A stretch of DNA of 33,896 nt. Source: an uncultured Gammaproteobacteria bacterium (GTDB taxonomy: Bacteria; Pseudomonadota; Gammaproteobacteria; Pseudomonadales; Azotimanducaceae). Both the position numbers and the translations under genes were made by a program. The DNA is taken from positions 1 to 33,896 of the forward strand of contig CAJXCK010000016.1 in assembly GCA_913051785.1 (NCBI GenBank), read 5' to 3'. Under the pieces are notes generated by a model. It was not told where the DNA came from and made no database searches. It worked only from the letters and a program-made list of their open reading frames with translations. This document shows, piece by piece, positions 16,699-23,354 of the stretch (the first letter of the stretch is position 1; every line of letters starts with the position of its first letter).

Positions 16699-16995
16699 TC
16701 AGGGAACAAGTTAGCGTTTGTAGCTGAAAATACTGGCCTCGCCGAGGCGTCCAGTGCAGAAGATTCTCAAAGAAAGCGAGCGGCGCCTGCTCCGTAAACG
16801 GCGCAACATTCTAGGTAGCTTGGTGTTCGGGAATAATTCGCCGAGATTTCTGGGCAAAACCGCTCTGTTGAGAAGCCTCCTTCTCAGGCAATCATCGCTT
16901 TTCGCGTAAATCTTATACTTGTTAAGATATGGCGCGAGCCGACCTTGTATTCAACTCAACATAATAACGTTTATTTATATATAAAGTTGCAAGCG
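16699..16995. other. 297-base intergenic region with several potential hairpins
   Basis: This is the longest gap inside the metabolic cluster. In order it contains: a hairpin at 16732-16755 (ACTGG and CCTCG pairing with CGAGG and CCAGT, three bulged bases); a GC-rich inverted repeat at 16783-16804 (GCGCC, 12 bases, GGCGC); a seven-base stem TGAGAAG-CCTC-CTTCTCA at 16869-16886; and a perfect dyad at 16910-16928. None is followed by a good T-tract. I do not recognise TPP, FMN or other riboswitch consensus elements. No open frame looks coding; an ATG-like extension of the next gene back to 16945 lacks family resemblance. Confidence 0.45.
16910..16928. promoter_or_regulatory. dyad upstream of the pdxA2-like gene, possible operator
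   Basis: ATCTTA-TACTTGT-TAAGAT is a perfect six-base inverted repeat with a seven-base spacer, 68 bases before the preferred ATG. It includes a TATACT element that could serve as a -10 box. Operator function is an inference from symmetry and position. Confidence 0.3.
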
Positions 16996-18015
16996 ATGAA
17001 AGCGAACATGAATCTAAACGATCTACCGGTTGGTATTACATTGGGAGATCCAGCGGGAATAGGCCCTGAATTGGCTATAAAGATCATGAGTGATCAAAGA
17101 ATTCCTAGTTCCAAACGCTTGGTTTTTATTGGGAATTTGTGGGCTTTAAATGAGACTGCGAGGATATTGGGGGCAGAGCTCCCGTCGTTGAATCTGATAG
17201 ATCGAGTTGAGGACTCAGTTATCGGATTTAACCTCATCGAACCGAAGACCCTCACGAAACCAGACGCATTTCGATTGGGAAAGGTCCAGGCATCATGCGG
17301 GCAGGCAGCAATGGAAGCTATTGAGTTCGGTGCCGAAGGCTGCCTCGCTGGCCTTTTCTCAGGTTTAGTGACTCTTCCAATTCACAAAGAGGCTTTTAAG
17401 TCAGCTGGCTTTACTGATATTGGTCATCAAGAGGTGCTCGGGAGGATAGCTGGTGTCTCAGAGGTTGCTACGATGCTCATGACGCCAGGGTTGAAGGTAG
17501 TCCACCTGTCGACTCATAAATCGTTGATTGAGGCTGCTCGTTACGTCAAAAAAGACGTTCTCATTGAGAAATTGTTGATGGTTCACAAAACACTAGAGTA
17601 TTGGGGCCTGCACCGACCAGTAATCGGTGTCGCGGCGCTGAACCCTCACGGGGGCGAAGGTGGTCTTTTGGGAAGGGAAGAGTTAGACGAAATAGGTCCA
17701 GCAATAAAGGAGCTAAACAAGATGGGCGTCGATTCTCGGGGACCTTACCCAGCGGATTCGATTTTTTACCGAGCAATCGACGGTGAATTTGATGTGGTTT
17801 TGGCGCTCTATCACGATCAGGGGCACATAGCGATAAAGGTGCATAACTTTCATGAGTCAACGACTGCGACGCTGGGTATACCCTTTATCAGGACTTCCGT
17901 TGATCACGGTACCGCCTTTGATATCGCTGGCAAAGGCGTCGCTGACTCGAGCGGATTATTAGCGGCAATAGCCAGCGCTGAAGCCCTTATTAACCGAGAC
18001 TTACGATCCCTGTAA
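16996..18015 (+). CDS. PdxA2-like 4-hydroxythreonine-4-phosphate dehydrogenase family enzyme
   Basis: Starting at ATG 16996 gives 339 residues, the usual family length. An ATG at 17008 is also possible, and an in-frame ATG at 16945 adds 17 unfamiliar residues. Signatures in order are GITLGDPAGIGPE, TLPIHKEAF, the metal-ligand His in DIGHQE, a second in NPHGGEGG, a third in YHDQGH, and RTSVDHGTAFDIAGKG. The HDQGHIAIK version resembles the PdxA2 subgroup, whose members oxidise and decarboxylate threonate or erythronate phosphates. A relative (TphB) dehydrogenates terephthalate dihydrodiol. NAD is the expected cofactor. No kinase of the kind that accompanies sugar-acid PdxA2 genes is nearby. Vitamin B6 synthesis is possible but not favoured by the context. 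Confidence 0.85.
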   Translation: MKANMNLNDLPVGITLGDPAGIGPELAIKIMSDQRIPSSKRLVFIGNLWALNETARILGAELPSLNLIDRVEDSVIGFNLIEPKTLTKPDAFRLGKVQASCGQAAMEAIEFGAEGCLAGLFSGLVTLPIHKEAFKSAGFTDIGHQEVLGRIAGVSEVATMLMTPGLKVVHLSTHKSLIEAARYVKKDVLIEKLLMVHKTLEYWGLHRPVIGVAALNPHGGEGGLLGREELDEIGPAIKELNKMGVDSRGPYPADSIFYRAIDGEFDVVLALYHDQGHIAIKVHNFHESTTATLGIPFIRTSVDHGTAFDIAGKGVADSSGLLAAIASAEALINRDLRSL

Positions 18016-18051
18016 TGAAAGATTTTTTGGCCTGCTAGGCGAGTTCCGATG

Positions 18052-18064
18052 AGTGTGGCACACT
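18052..18064. promoter_or_regulatory. small inverted repeat upstream of the alcohol dehydrogenase
   Basis: AGTGT-GGC-ACACT is a perfect five-base dyad in the 89-base gap, 40 bases before the ATG at 18105. It is short enough to be chance and is listed only as an operator candidate. Confidence 0.15.
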
Positions 18065-18104
18065 GGGGAGAAGGGTCATCGTGTTGAGATTGGAGAGGGG
18101 AACC

Positions 18105-19190
18105 ATGAAAGCAGCCGTTTTTCGAGAAGTAAATGTGCCGATGGGGATAGAAGAAATAACTATCTCCAAGCCTGGACCAAGAGAGGTGTTGATAAGAACA
18201 ACAGCAGCAGGGATTTGTCACAGTGACATGCATTTTTTTAATGGTAGCTATCCCGGCAAAGTGCCAATGGTTTTAGGCCATGAGAGCACTGGTATCGTTG
18301 AGCAGGTCGGTAGTGATGTTCACTACGTAAAACCTGGTGATCATGTCATTACTTGTTTGTCCGTATTTTGTGGGCACTGTGAGCAATGCGTTACTGGTCA
18401 TCTTTCGTTGTGCGGCGAGGATGAAGTAAACCGGGGGCCTGAGGAGGAGCCACGTTTAAGTCAAGACGGACAGGCTCTGGAGCAATTTGCACGATTAGGT
18501 TCTTTCGCGGAAATGATGCTAGTTCATGAGCATGCGGTGGTGAAGATCAGGGAAGATATGCCCTCGGCGCAAGCGGCACTTATTGGTTGCGGCGTGACGA
18601 CCGGCATTGGTGCCGTTATACACACGGCGAAGGTCGAGCCCGGTGCTACGGTCGCCGTAATTGGTTGTGGTGGGATAGGGCTGTCTACGATCAATGGAGC
18701 AGCCATAGCGGGCGCATCAAGAATCATTGCGGTCGATATGGTGGCATCGAAGTTAGAGTTGGCTAGGAAATTTGGGGCCACCGATGTTGTTGATGCGAGT
18801 GATGGGGATGCCGTCGCGAAGGTCAAAGAGCTAACCGGTGGTGGAGTGCACTATTCGTTTGAGGCGATAGGCCTAAAGGTTTGCGCAGAACAAGCGTTCC
18901 AAATGCTACGCATAGGTGGCACGGCTACAGTAATAGGGATGATACCACCTGGAGATATGGTCTCGCTTCGAGGCGTCGATTTTTTATCCGAGAAGAAAAT
19001 CCAGGGCTCCTTCATGGGATCAAACCGGTTTCGAGTAGATATGCCTAGATTTATAGAGTTTTACCTTCAGGGACGTTTGCACCTGGACGATTTGATATCG
19101 CAGAAAATCAAACTGGAAGACATAAACGAAGGCATGGCCGCACTAAATACCGGAGAAATAGCGAGAAGCGTCATTATGTTCGACAGTTAA
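18105..19190 (+). CDS. zinc-dependent alcohol dehydrogenase (MDR superfamily)
   Basis: From ATG 18105 (GAGAGGGG just upstream) the protein has 361 residues. It has catalytic-zinc ligands Cys38 (GICHSD) and His59-Glu60 (GHES), structural-zinc cysteines 89, 92, 95 and 103, and the NAD-binding GCGGIG. Length and the VLGHESTGIVEQVG segment fit the class III/aryl-alcohol branch of medium-chain dehydrogenases. It should oxidise a primary or secondary alcohol, or reduce the carbonyl, with NAD(P). In this cluster it could supply a ketone to the upstream monooxygenase or oxidise the alcohol released after ester hydrolysis. The FAH-family gene follows 21 bases downstream, so the two are probably cotranscribed. 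Confidence 0.9.
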   Translation: MKAAVFREVNVPMGIEEITISKPGPREVLIRTTAAGICHSDMHFFNGSYPGKVPMVLGHESTGIVEQVGSDVHYVKPGDHVITCLSVFCGHCEQCVTGHLSLCGEDEVNRGPEEEPRLSQDGQALEQFARLGSFAEMMLVHEHAVVKIREDMPSAQAALIGCGVTTGIGAVIHTAKVEPGATVAVIGCGGIGLSTINGAAIAGASRIIAVDMVASKLELARKFGATDVVDASDGDAVAKVKELTGGGVHYSFEAIGLKVCAEQAFQMLRIGGTATVIGMIPPGDMVSLRGVDFLSEKKIQGSFMGSNRFRVDMPRFIEFYLQGRLHLDDLISQKIKLEDINEGMAALNTGEIARSVIMFDS

Positions 19191-19211
19191 TACAAATAGA
19201 GGAATATTCTT

Positions 19212-20096
19212 ATGAGATGGTTATCTTTTTACAGAGACTCGGAAGATGCGAAAGGTCCTCTGGCTTATAAAAATGCAACGTTTGGTTATGTCGTTCGCGA
19301 TGGTGAAGCTGAGGAGGGAGTAGTAGATGCGGGGAAGAGATCCCAGTTCGAAACTCTGAAGCAAGCGATAGAGGAAAACGCGCTTGATCTAATAGTAGAG
19401 AGTTGTGGCCAGAACCCCGATTTCTCGTTGGGTGAAATAATCTATGCGCCAACGATAACGCAACCAAATAAAATCCTTTGTATTGGTCTCAATTACAAAG
19501 CTCACCAGGAAGAAACTGGTAGGGGCGGAGAAGGTGTGCCAACCGTATTTACACGGTTTGCGGCGGCGCAGATTGGGCATAACCAAGAAATGTTACGACC
19601 AAAGGAATCTGGAGCTTTAGATTTTGAAGGCGAGATCGCGATGATTATTGGCAAGGGGGGTAGGCGAATCTCCAAAGAAGCGGCTATGGGGCACGTCGTT
19701 GGTTTCGGTATTTATAACGACGGTAGTGTGAGGGATTATCAACGCCACACCAGTCAATTTACGCCTGGCAAGAATTTTTCGGCGACCGGCGGGTTTGGTC
19801 CTTGGATGATGTCCGCCGATGAGATTGGAAATTTAGACGAAATGGAGATCACAACTCGTCTCAATGGCGAGGTGATGCAAAATGCGAAGGCAGCTCTGCT
19901 CGTCCATGGTTTTGAGGAGCTCATTGAGTATTGTTCATTGTTTATCGATTTAGAGCCGGGTGACGTGATAGTTACGGGAACGCCTGCTGGTGTCGGTGCC
20001 GCACGCGACCCCATGGTTTTTATGAAAGAAGGTGATGTCATTGAGGTTGAGGTCAAACCTATAGGGGTTTTAAGTAATCGAATAGTTGATGGTTAG
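19212..20096 (+). CDS. fumarylacetoacetate hydrolase (FAH)-family enzyme
   Basis: A 294-residue protein. The C-terminal two-thirds form the FAH fold with metal ligands Glu139 and Glu141 (LDFEGEIAMIIGKG) and Asp170 (YNDGSVRD). GLNYKAHQEE lies at about residue 92, and DVIVTGTPAGVG is near the end. AGAGGAATATTCTT before ATG 19212 provides a ribosome site. Members hydrolyse C-C bonds in beta-diketones and acylpyruvates, hydrate dienoates, or decarboxylate oxaloacetate. Which reaction applies cannot be read here. Its position between an alcohol dehydrogenase and a ThDP enzyme suggests cleavage of a ring-opened diketone or acylpyruvate in a catabolic route. Confidence 0.9.
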   Translation: MRWLSFYRDSEDAKGPLAYKNATFGYVVRDGEAEEGVVDAGKRSQFETLKQAIEENALDLIVESCGQNPDFSLGEIIYAPTITQPNKILCIGLNYKAHQEETGRGGEGVPTVFTRFAAAQIGHNQEMLRPKESGALDFEGEIAMIIGKGGRRISKEAAMGHVVGFGIYNDGSVRDYQRHTSQFTPGKNFSATGGFGPWMMSADEIGNLDEMEITTRLNGEVMQNAKAALLVHGFEELIEYCSLFIDLEPGDVIVTGTPAGVGAARDPMVFMKEGDVIEVEVKPIGVLSNRIVDG

Positions 20097-20146
20097 ATTT
20101 TTTCTGTGGCTAACATTGATTCGCCTTGAATGGTCGAGGGAGAGAT

Positions 20147-21808
20147 ATGAGTAAAACACACACCGGGGCCGATTTAGTAGCGAATGCTCTCGATCAACTC
20201 GGCGTAGAGCACGTATTTGCGATTGTCAGCATACACAACATGCCAATGCTAGATGCGATTAATCGTCTGGGCAAAACAAAAATAATCGATGTTAGGCACG
20301 AGCAAGCCGGTACTCACGCAGCGGATGGGTATGCGAGGGCAACCGGAAAATTGGGAGTGATGATTGCGTCAACTGGACCCGGCACAGCAAACACGGTTAC
20401 GGGATTGTATGAGGCGCAATACGGATCATCTAGAGTCTTGGTAATAACTGGTCAGGCCGAAACAGCCTTTTATGGGAAGGGGTTGAGCTATGTTCATGAG
20501 GCCGAAAACCAAGTGGCGATGTTATCAAGTGTCTGCAGACGAGTAGAGAGCCCCAGACACGTGGACCAGCTTGGATCGTCGTTATGTAGTGTTATTAACG
20601 ATATGTATACAGGGAGGCCTGCGCCAGGTGCATTAGAAATACCGATCGATATCCAATATGCCCCTGCCCAGCCTATTGCGATCTTTCTTCCAGACAATGA
20701 TTTGTTCTCACCTAGTGAAGATCAACTCTTGGCCGTTATCAAACGTTTGCAAGCGAGCAGGAAAACTGTGGTAGTAGCTGGTGGAGGCGTCATATCTTCC
20801 GGAGCCAGTGACGCTTTGCTGACGTTGGCAGAAAAATTGGATCTTCCGGTGTTAACGACTGTCGATGGCAGAGGGTGTATCCCCGAGACTCATCGGCTTT
20901 GTGTTGGGAACTACTATAACTCGGCCGGCATTTACAATGCGATTCAAGATGCAGAGGTGACATTGGCAATAGGAACCAAGTTTGCCGTCGGAGTGGACGG
21001 ACAGTTTGCCGCTCAAAAGCCGCCCGGGGATTTGATTCAAATCGATATCGATGGAAATATGGTCGGCCGTACACACAGAGCAAGCATAGGCGTAATCGCC
21101 GATGCAAAATTAGCGCTCGAAGGCATAATTTCGCAGATAGACAATGTTGATGCGAATGACTCGCAGTTTAATGATTTGGTCTGGCAAGCGAGGGATGGCG
21201 TTAGAACCGCCATGCGTGCCCGTCTGGGTCCCGACTGGCCTTTGGTCATGGACCTTATAAGAGAGAAGTTGCCGTCTGACAGTGTTTTCGTCAGAGACCA
21301 GACTATCTCAGCCTATAACTGGGGCAATCAGTTATTCCCCGTACTCCAGCCTAGGACCTCTATTAATCCTACCTCTGGGGCCATTGGTCCAGGATTTCCG
21401 ATGAGCGTTGGTGCTGCGATTGCTACTGGCAAGAAATCTTTAGTTGTCCACGGTGATGGAGGTTTCATGTTTCATGCAACCGAGCTGGCGACATGTGCCC
21501 AGTACAAGGTGCCTCTAATCGTCTGTGTATTTAATGATTCTGGATACGGTGTGTTGAGATGGTTGCAAGAGAATCGGTTTGGACGGATTAACGAGACCGA
21601 CCTTGGGAAAGTGGCCTTCGCTACAATGGCTGAGAGTATGGGAGTGCCAGGTGTAAGGGTAGGAAGTGTTTCCGAATTTGAGAGTGCGCTCAACCAGGCT
21701 CTAACCGTCGACGGACCCTTTTTGATTGACGTTGACATGGAATGCTTTGCGCCAATGGAGATATCGGTAATGCCTAAAAAGAAAGTAGAGGTCGATATCA
21801 AATCTTAA
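20147..21808 (+). CDS. thiamine diphosphate-dependent enzyme (acetolactate synthase / benzoylformate decarboxylase-like)
   Basis: ATG 20147 is chosen because GAGGGAGAG directly precedes it, giving 553 residues. The N-terminal domain has the cofactor-activating Glu52 in DVRHEQAGTHAADGYAR, then STGPGTANTV. The C-terminal domain has the ThDP/magnesium motif beginning GDGGFMFHATELAT and ending in NDSGYG. The overall architecture is three-domain, as in acetolactate synthase and related decarboxylases. Candidate reactions are decarboxylation of a 2-oxoacid, carboligation, or cleavage of a 1,2-dione as in cyclohexane-1,2-dione hydrolase. No small regulatory subunit of acetolactate synthase follows, arguing against branched-chain amino acid synthesis. 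A one-base gap links it to the GIY-YIG-like gene. Confidence 0.88.
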   Translation: MSKTHTGADLVANALDQLGVEHVFAIVSIHNMPMLDAINRLGKTKIIDVRHEQAGTHAADGYARATGKLGVMIASTGPGTANTVTGLYEAQYGSSRVLVITGQAETAFYGKGLSYVHEAENQVAMLSSVCRRVESPRHVDQLGSSLCSVINDMYTGRPAPGALEIPIDIQYAPAQPIAIFLPDNDLFSPSEDQLLAVIKRLQASRKTVVVAGGGVISSGASDALLTLAEKLDLPVLTTVDGRGCIPETHRLCVGNYYNSAGIYNAIQDAEVTLAIGTKFAVGVDGQFAAQKPPGDLIQIDIDGNMVGRTHRASIGVIADAKLALEGIISQIDNVDANDSQFNDLVWQARDGVRTAMRARLGPDWPLVMDLIREKLPSDSVFVRDQTISAYNWGNQLFPVLQPRTSINPTSGAIGPGFPMSVGAAIATGKKSLVVHGDGGFMFHATELATCAQYKVPLIVCVFNDSGYGVLRWLQENRFGRINETDLGKVAFATMAESMGVPGVRVGSVSEFESALNQALTVDGPFLIDVDMECFAPMEISVMPKKKVEVDIKS

Positions 21809-21809
21809 T

Positions 21810-22148
21810 ATGGCGATTTCTCTAGAAAAGCCTTGGATCTCCTCCGATCGGTTAAACGAAGTCTTAGCCGGACATATGGGGGTTTTTCAGTTGGCGAACG
21901 ATAATGACCAGACTATTTTTATAGGGTTTGCTGGCGGAAAAAGCCCAGGTGGTTTAAAGCACGAGGTGGCAGAAATGCTGGCAACATTTCCCGACGCAGA
22001 GAGCTTTCGCTATGAAATCACCACTAGTTATTGGAGTCGATTCAAGGAATTAATGGCTCTTCATTGGGCGGAGCATAAAAGCTATCCACAATTAAATGAT
22101 CGAACTCAAGTAGGTCGAATAAGCCCGACAGCTGCGGGAGTGTATTAA
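21810..22148 (+). CDS. small protein with a GIY-YIG-like motif, function unknown
   Basis: A 112-residue protein encoded one base after the ThDP enzyme and three bases before the acyl-CoA dehydrogenase, so it belongs to that transcript. It contains GVF at residues 24-26 and FIG at 37-39, with exactly ten residues between. This matches the GIY-x10-YIG core of the GIY-YIG nuclease fold; FAGGKS follows, and Arg77, Glu80 and His85 occur in SRFKELMALH. The arginine expected shortly after YIG in active nucleases is replaced by a GGLKHEV stretch, so catalysis is doubtful. Coding is supported by its tight packing and lack of a competing frame. Its role could be regulatory or structural; the nuclease fold is inferred from motif spacing alone. 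Confidence 0.65.
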   Translation: MAISLEKPWISSDRLNEVLAGHMGVFQLANDNDQTIFIGFAGGKSPGGLKHEVAEMLATFPDAESFRYEITTSYWSRFKELMALHWAEHKSYPQLNDRTQVGRISPTAAGVY

Positions 22149-22151
22149 GCA

Positions 22152-23318
22152 ATGGACCTATCTCTTACTCAAGAACAGGAGATGATCATCGGCTTGGTTA
22201 GAAGGTTTGTCCGAGAGGAAATACTGCCATTAGAGCTTAAGCTTGACCCCGACGCGGATGCTTTGGACGCGGTAGATCGAGACCGATTGATTAGCAAAAC
22301 GAAGGAATTGGGCTTATACGGGTTGGACATACCGCCAGAGTATGGAGGACCGGATATTGATCTTGTTACTCGAACTCTAATTGCGGTTGAGATGGCGCAA
22401 CATAGGGCAGGCTTATATGCTCCTTGCTATGGTGTTTTTGGGGGAGCCGGCCTTGCACAGTTGTTTGAGGCTACCGAGGAGCAAAAAGATAAATACTTAT
22501 ATCCGACTTTGCGTGGTGAAAAGCGAGGTTTTTTTGGGTTGAGTGAACCCTCAGGGGGCTCCGATCCCGCCAGAGCTATCCAAACGAAGGCTGTTCGAGA
22601 TGGAGATAACTGGATCATTAATGGGACTAAGCTTTGGATAAGCGGCGCTGATAGAGCTGATTTTGGTTTGGTTTTCGCCCGAACAGACTCCAGCAAGGGC
22701 AGAAACGGGGTCACCTGCTTCATCGTTGATACTGATACACAGGGTTTTCACGTACGACGGATTGTGCATACCCTTCGTTCGGCTCATTATGCAACAGAGC
22801 TTCAGTTCGAAAACATGGTTGTACCTGCGGCGAATATCCTCGGCGAGCTGAACAAGGGTTTTGCGATCGCTAACGATCGCTTAACCCGTCAACGGATACC
22901 ATATGCAGCGGGTTGTATTGGCGTAGCGATGAAAGCACAGGAGATGGCATTAGAATACGTGCCTCAGAGAGAAACGTTCGGAGCGCCATTATCCTCACGA
23001 CAGGCAATCCAATGGATGCTGGTGGATAATGATATTGATATAAAGCAGTCTTTATGGATCGTTTTAGAGGCCGCAGAGAAGGCTCAAAGGGGAGTTCCTT
23101 TTCGAAAAGAGGCGGCAATGGCAAAGCTAGTTGCTACAGAAGCTGGTGGAAGGGTTGTAGATCGTTGCATGCAAATGTTCGGTGGTTTAGGGGTTGCCAA
23201 GGACCTTCCGCTAGAGAGGTGGTTTAGAGAGATGAGGATAAGGCGTATCGGTGAAGGCCCGAGTGAAGTCCAGCGCCATGTAATCGCGAGGGAATTACTA
23301 GGCTCTTCTCTTCGCTAG
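22152..23318 (+). CDS. acyl-CoA dehydrogenase
   Basis: A full-length 388-residue FAD enzyme. Family motifs in order are LGLYGLDIPPEYGG, FFGLSEPSGGSD (FAD/substrate loop), WIINGTKLWISGADRAD, RETFGAPLSSRQAIQ, CMQMFGGLGVAKDLPLERWFR and RRIGEGPSEVQR. Glu368 in the last motif occupies the catalytic-base position. It should introduce a 2,3-double bond in an acyl-CoA with electron transfer to ETF, which is not encoded here. The start ATG at 22152 lies three bases after the preceding stop. Together with the class III CoA-transferase it indicates that intermediates of this cluster are processed as CoA thioesters. Confidence 0.92.
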   Translation: MDLSLTQEQEMIIGLVRRFVREEILPLELKLDPDADALDAVDRDRLISKTKELGLYGLDIPPEYGGPDIDLVTRTLIAVEMAQHRAGLYAPCYGVFGGAGLAQLFEATEEQKDKYLYPTLRGEKRGFFGLSEPSGGSDPARAIQTKAVRDGDNWIINGTKLWISGADRADFGLVFARTDSSKGRNGVTCFIVDTDTQGFHVRRIVHTLRSAHYATELQFENMVVPAANILGELNKGFAIANDRLTRQRIPYAAGCIGVAMKAQEMALEYVPQRETFGAPLSSRQAIQWMLVDNDIDIKQSLWIVLEAAEKAQRGVPFRKEAAMAKLVATEAGGRVVDRCMQMFGGLGVAKDLPLERWFREMRIRRIGEGPSEVQRHVIARELLGSSLR

Positions 23319-23354
23319 TTTTGCTCCCCCAACAGGTTATTTGAATTCTTCAGT

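Noticed and set aside
16699-16995. TPP riboswitch or tRNA in the structured gap
   Set aside because: The CUGAGA and ACCUGA-type consensus elements of the TPP aptamer are not present, and no cloverleaf with a T-loop sequence could be drawn.
17561-17860. Frames on both strands inside the pdxA2-like gene (to 99 codons)
   Set aside because: They are shadows of a gene with all three metal-binding histidine motifs; their arginine/proline-rich compositions are typical of wrong frames.
20147-21808. Housekeeping acetolactate synthase (ilvB)
   Set aside because: No regulatory subunit or other branched-chain amino acid gene is nearby, and the neighbours are catabolic-type enzymes.
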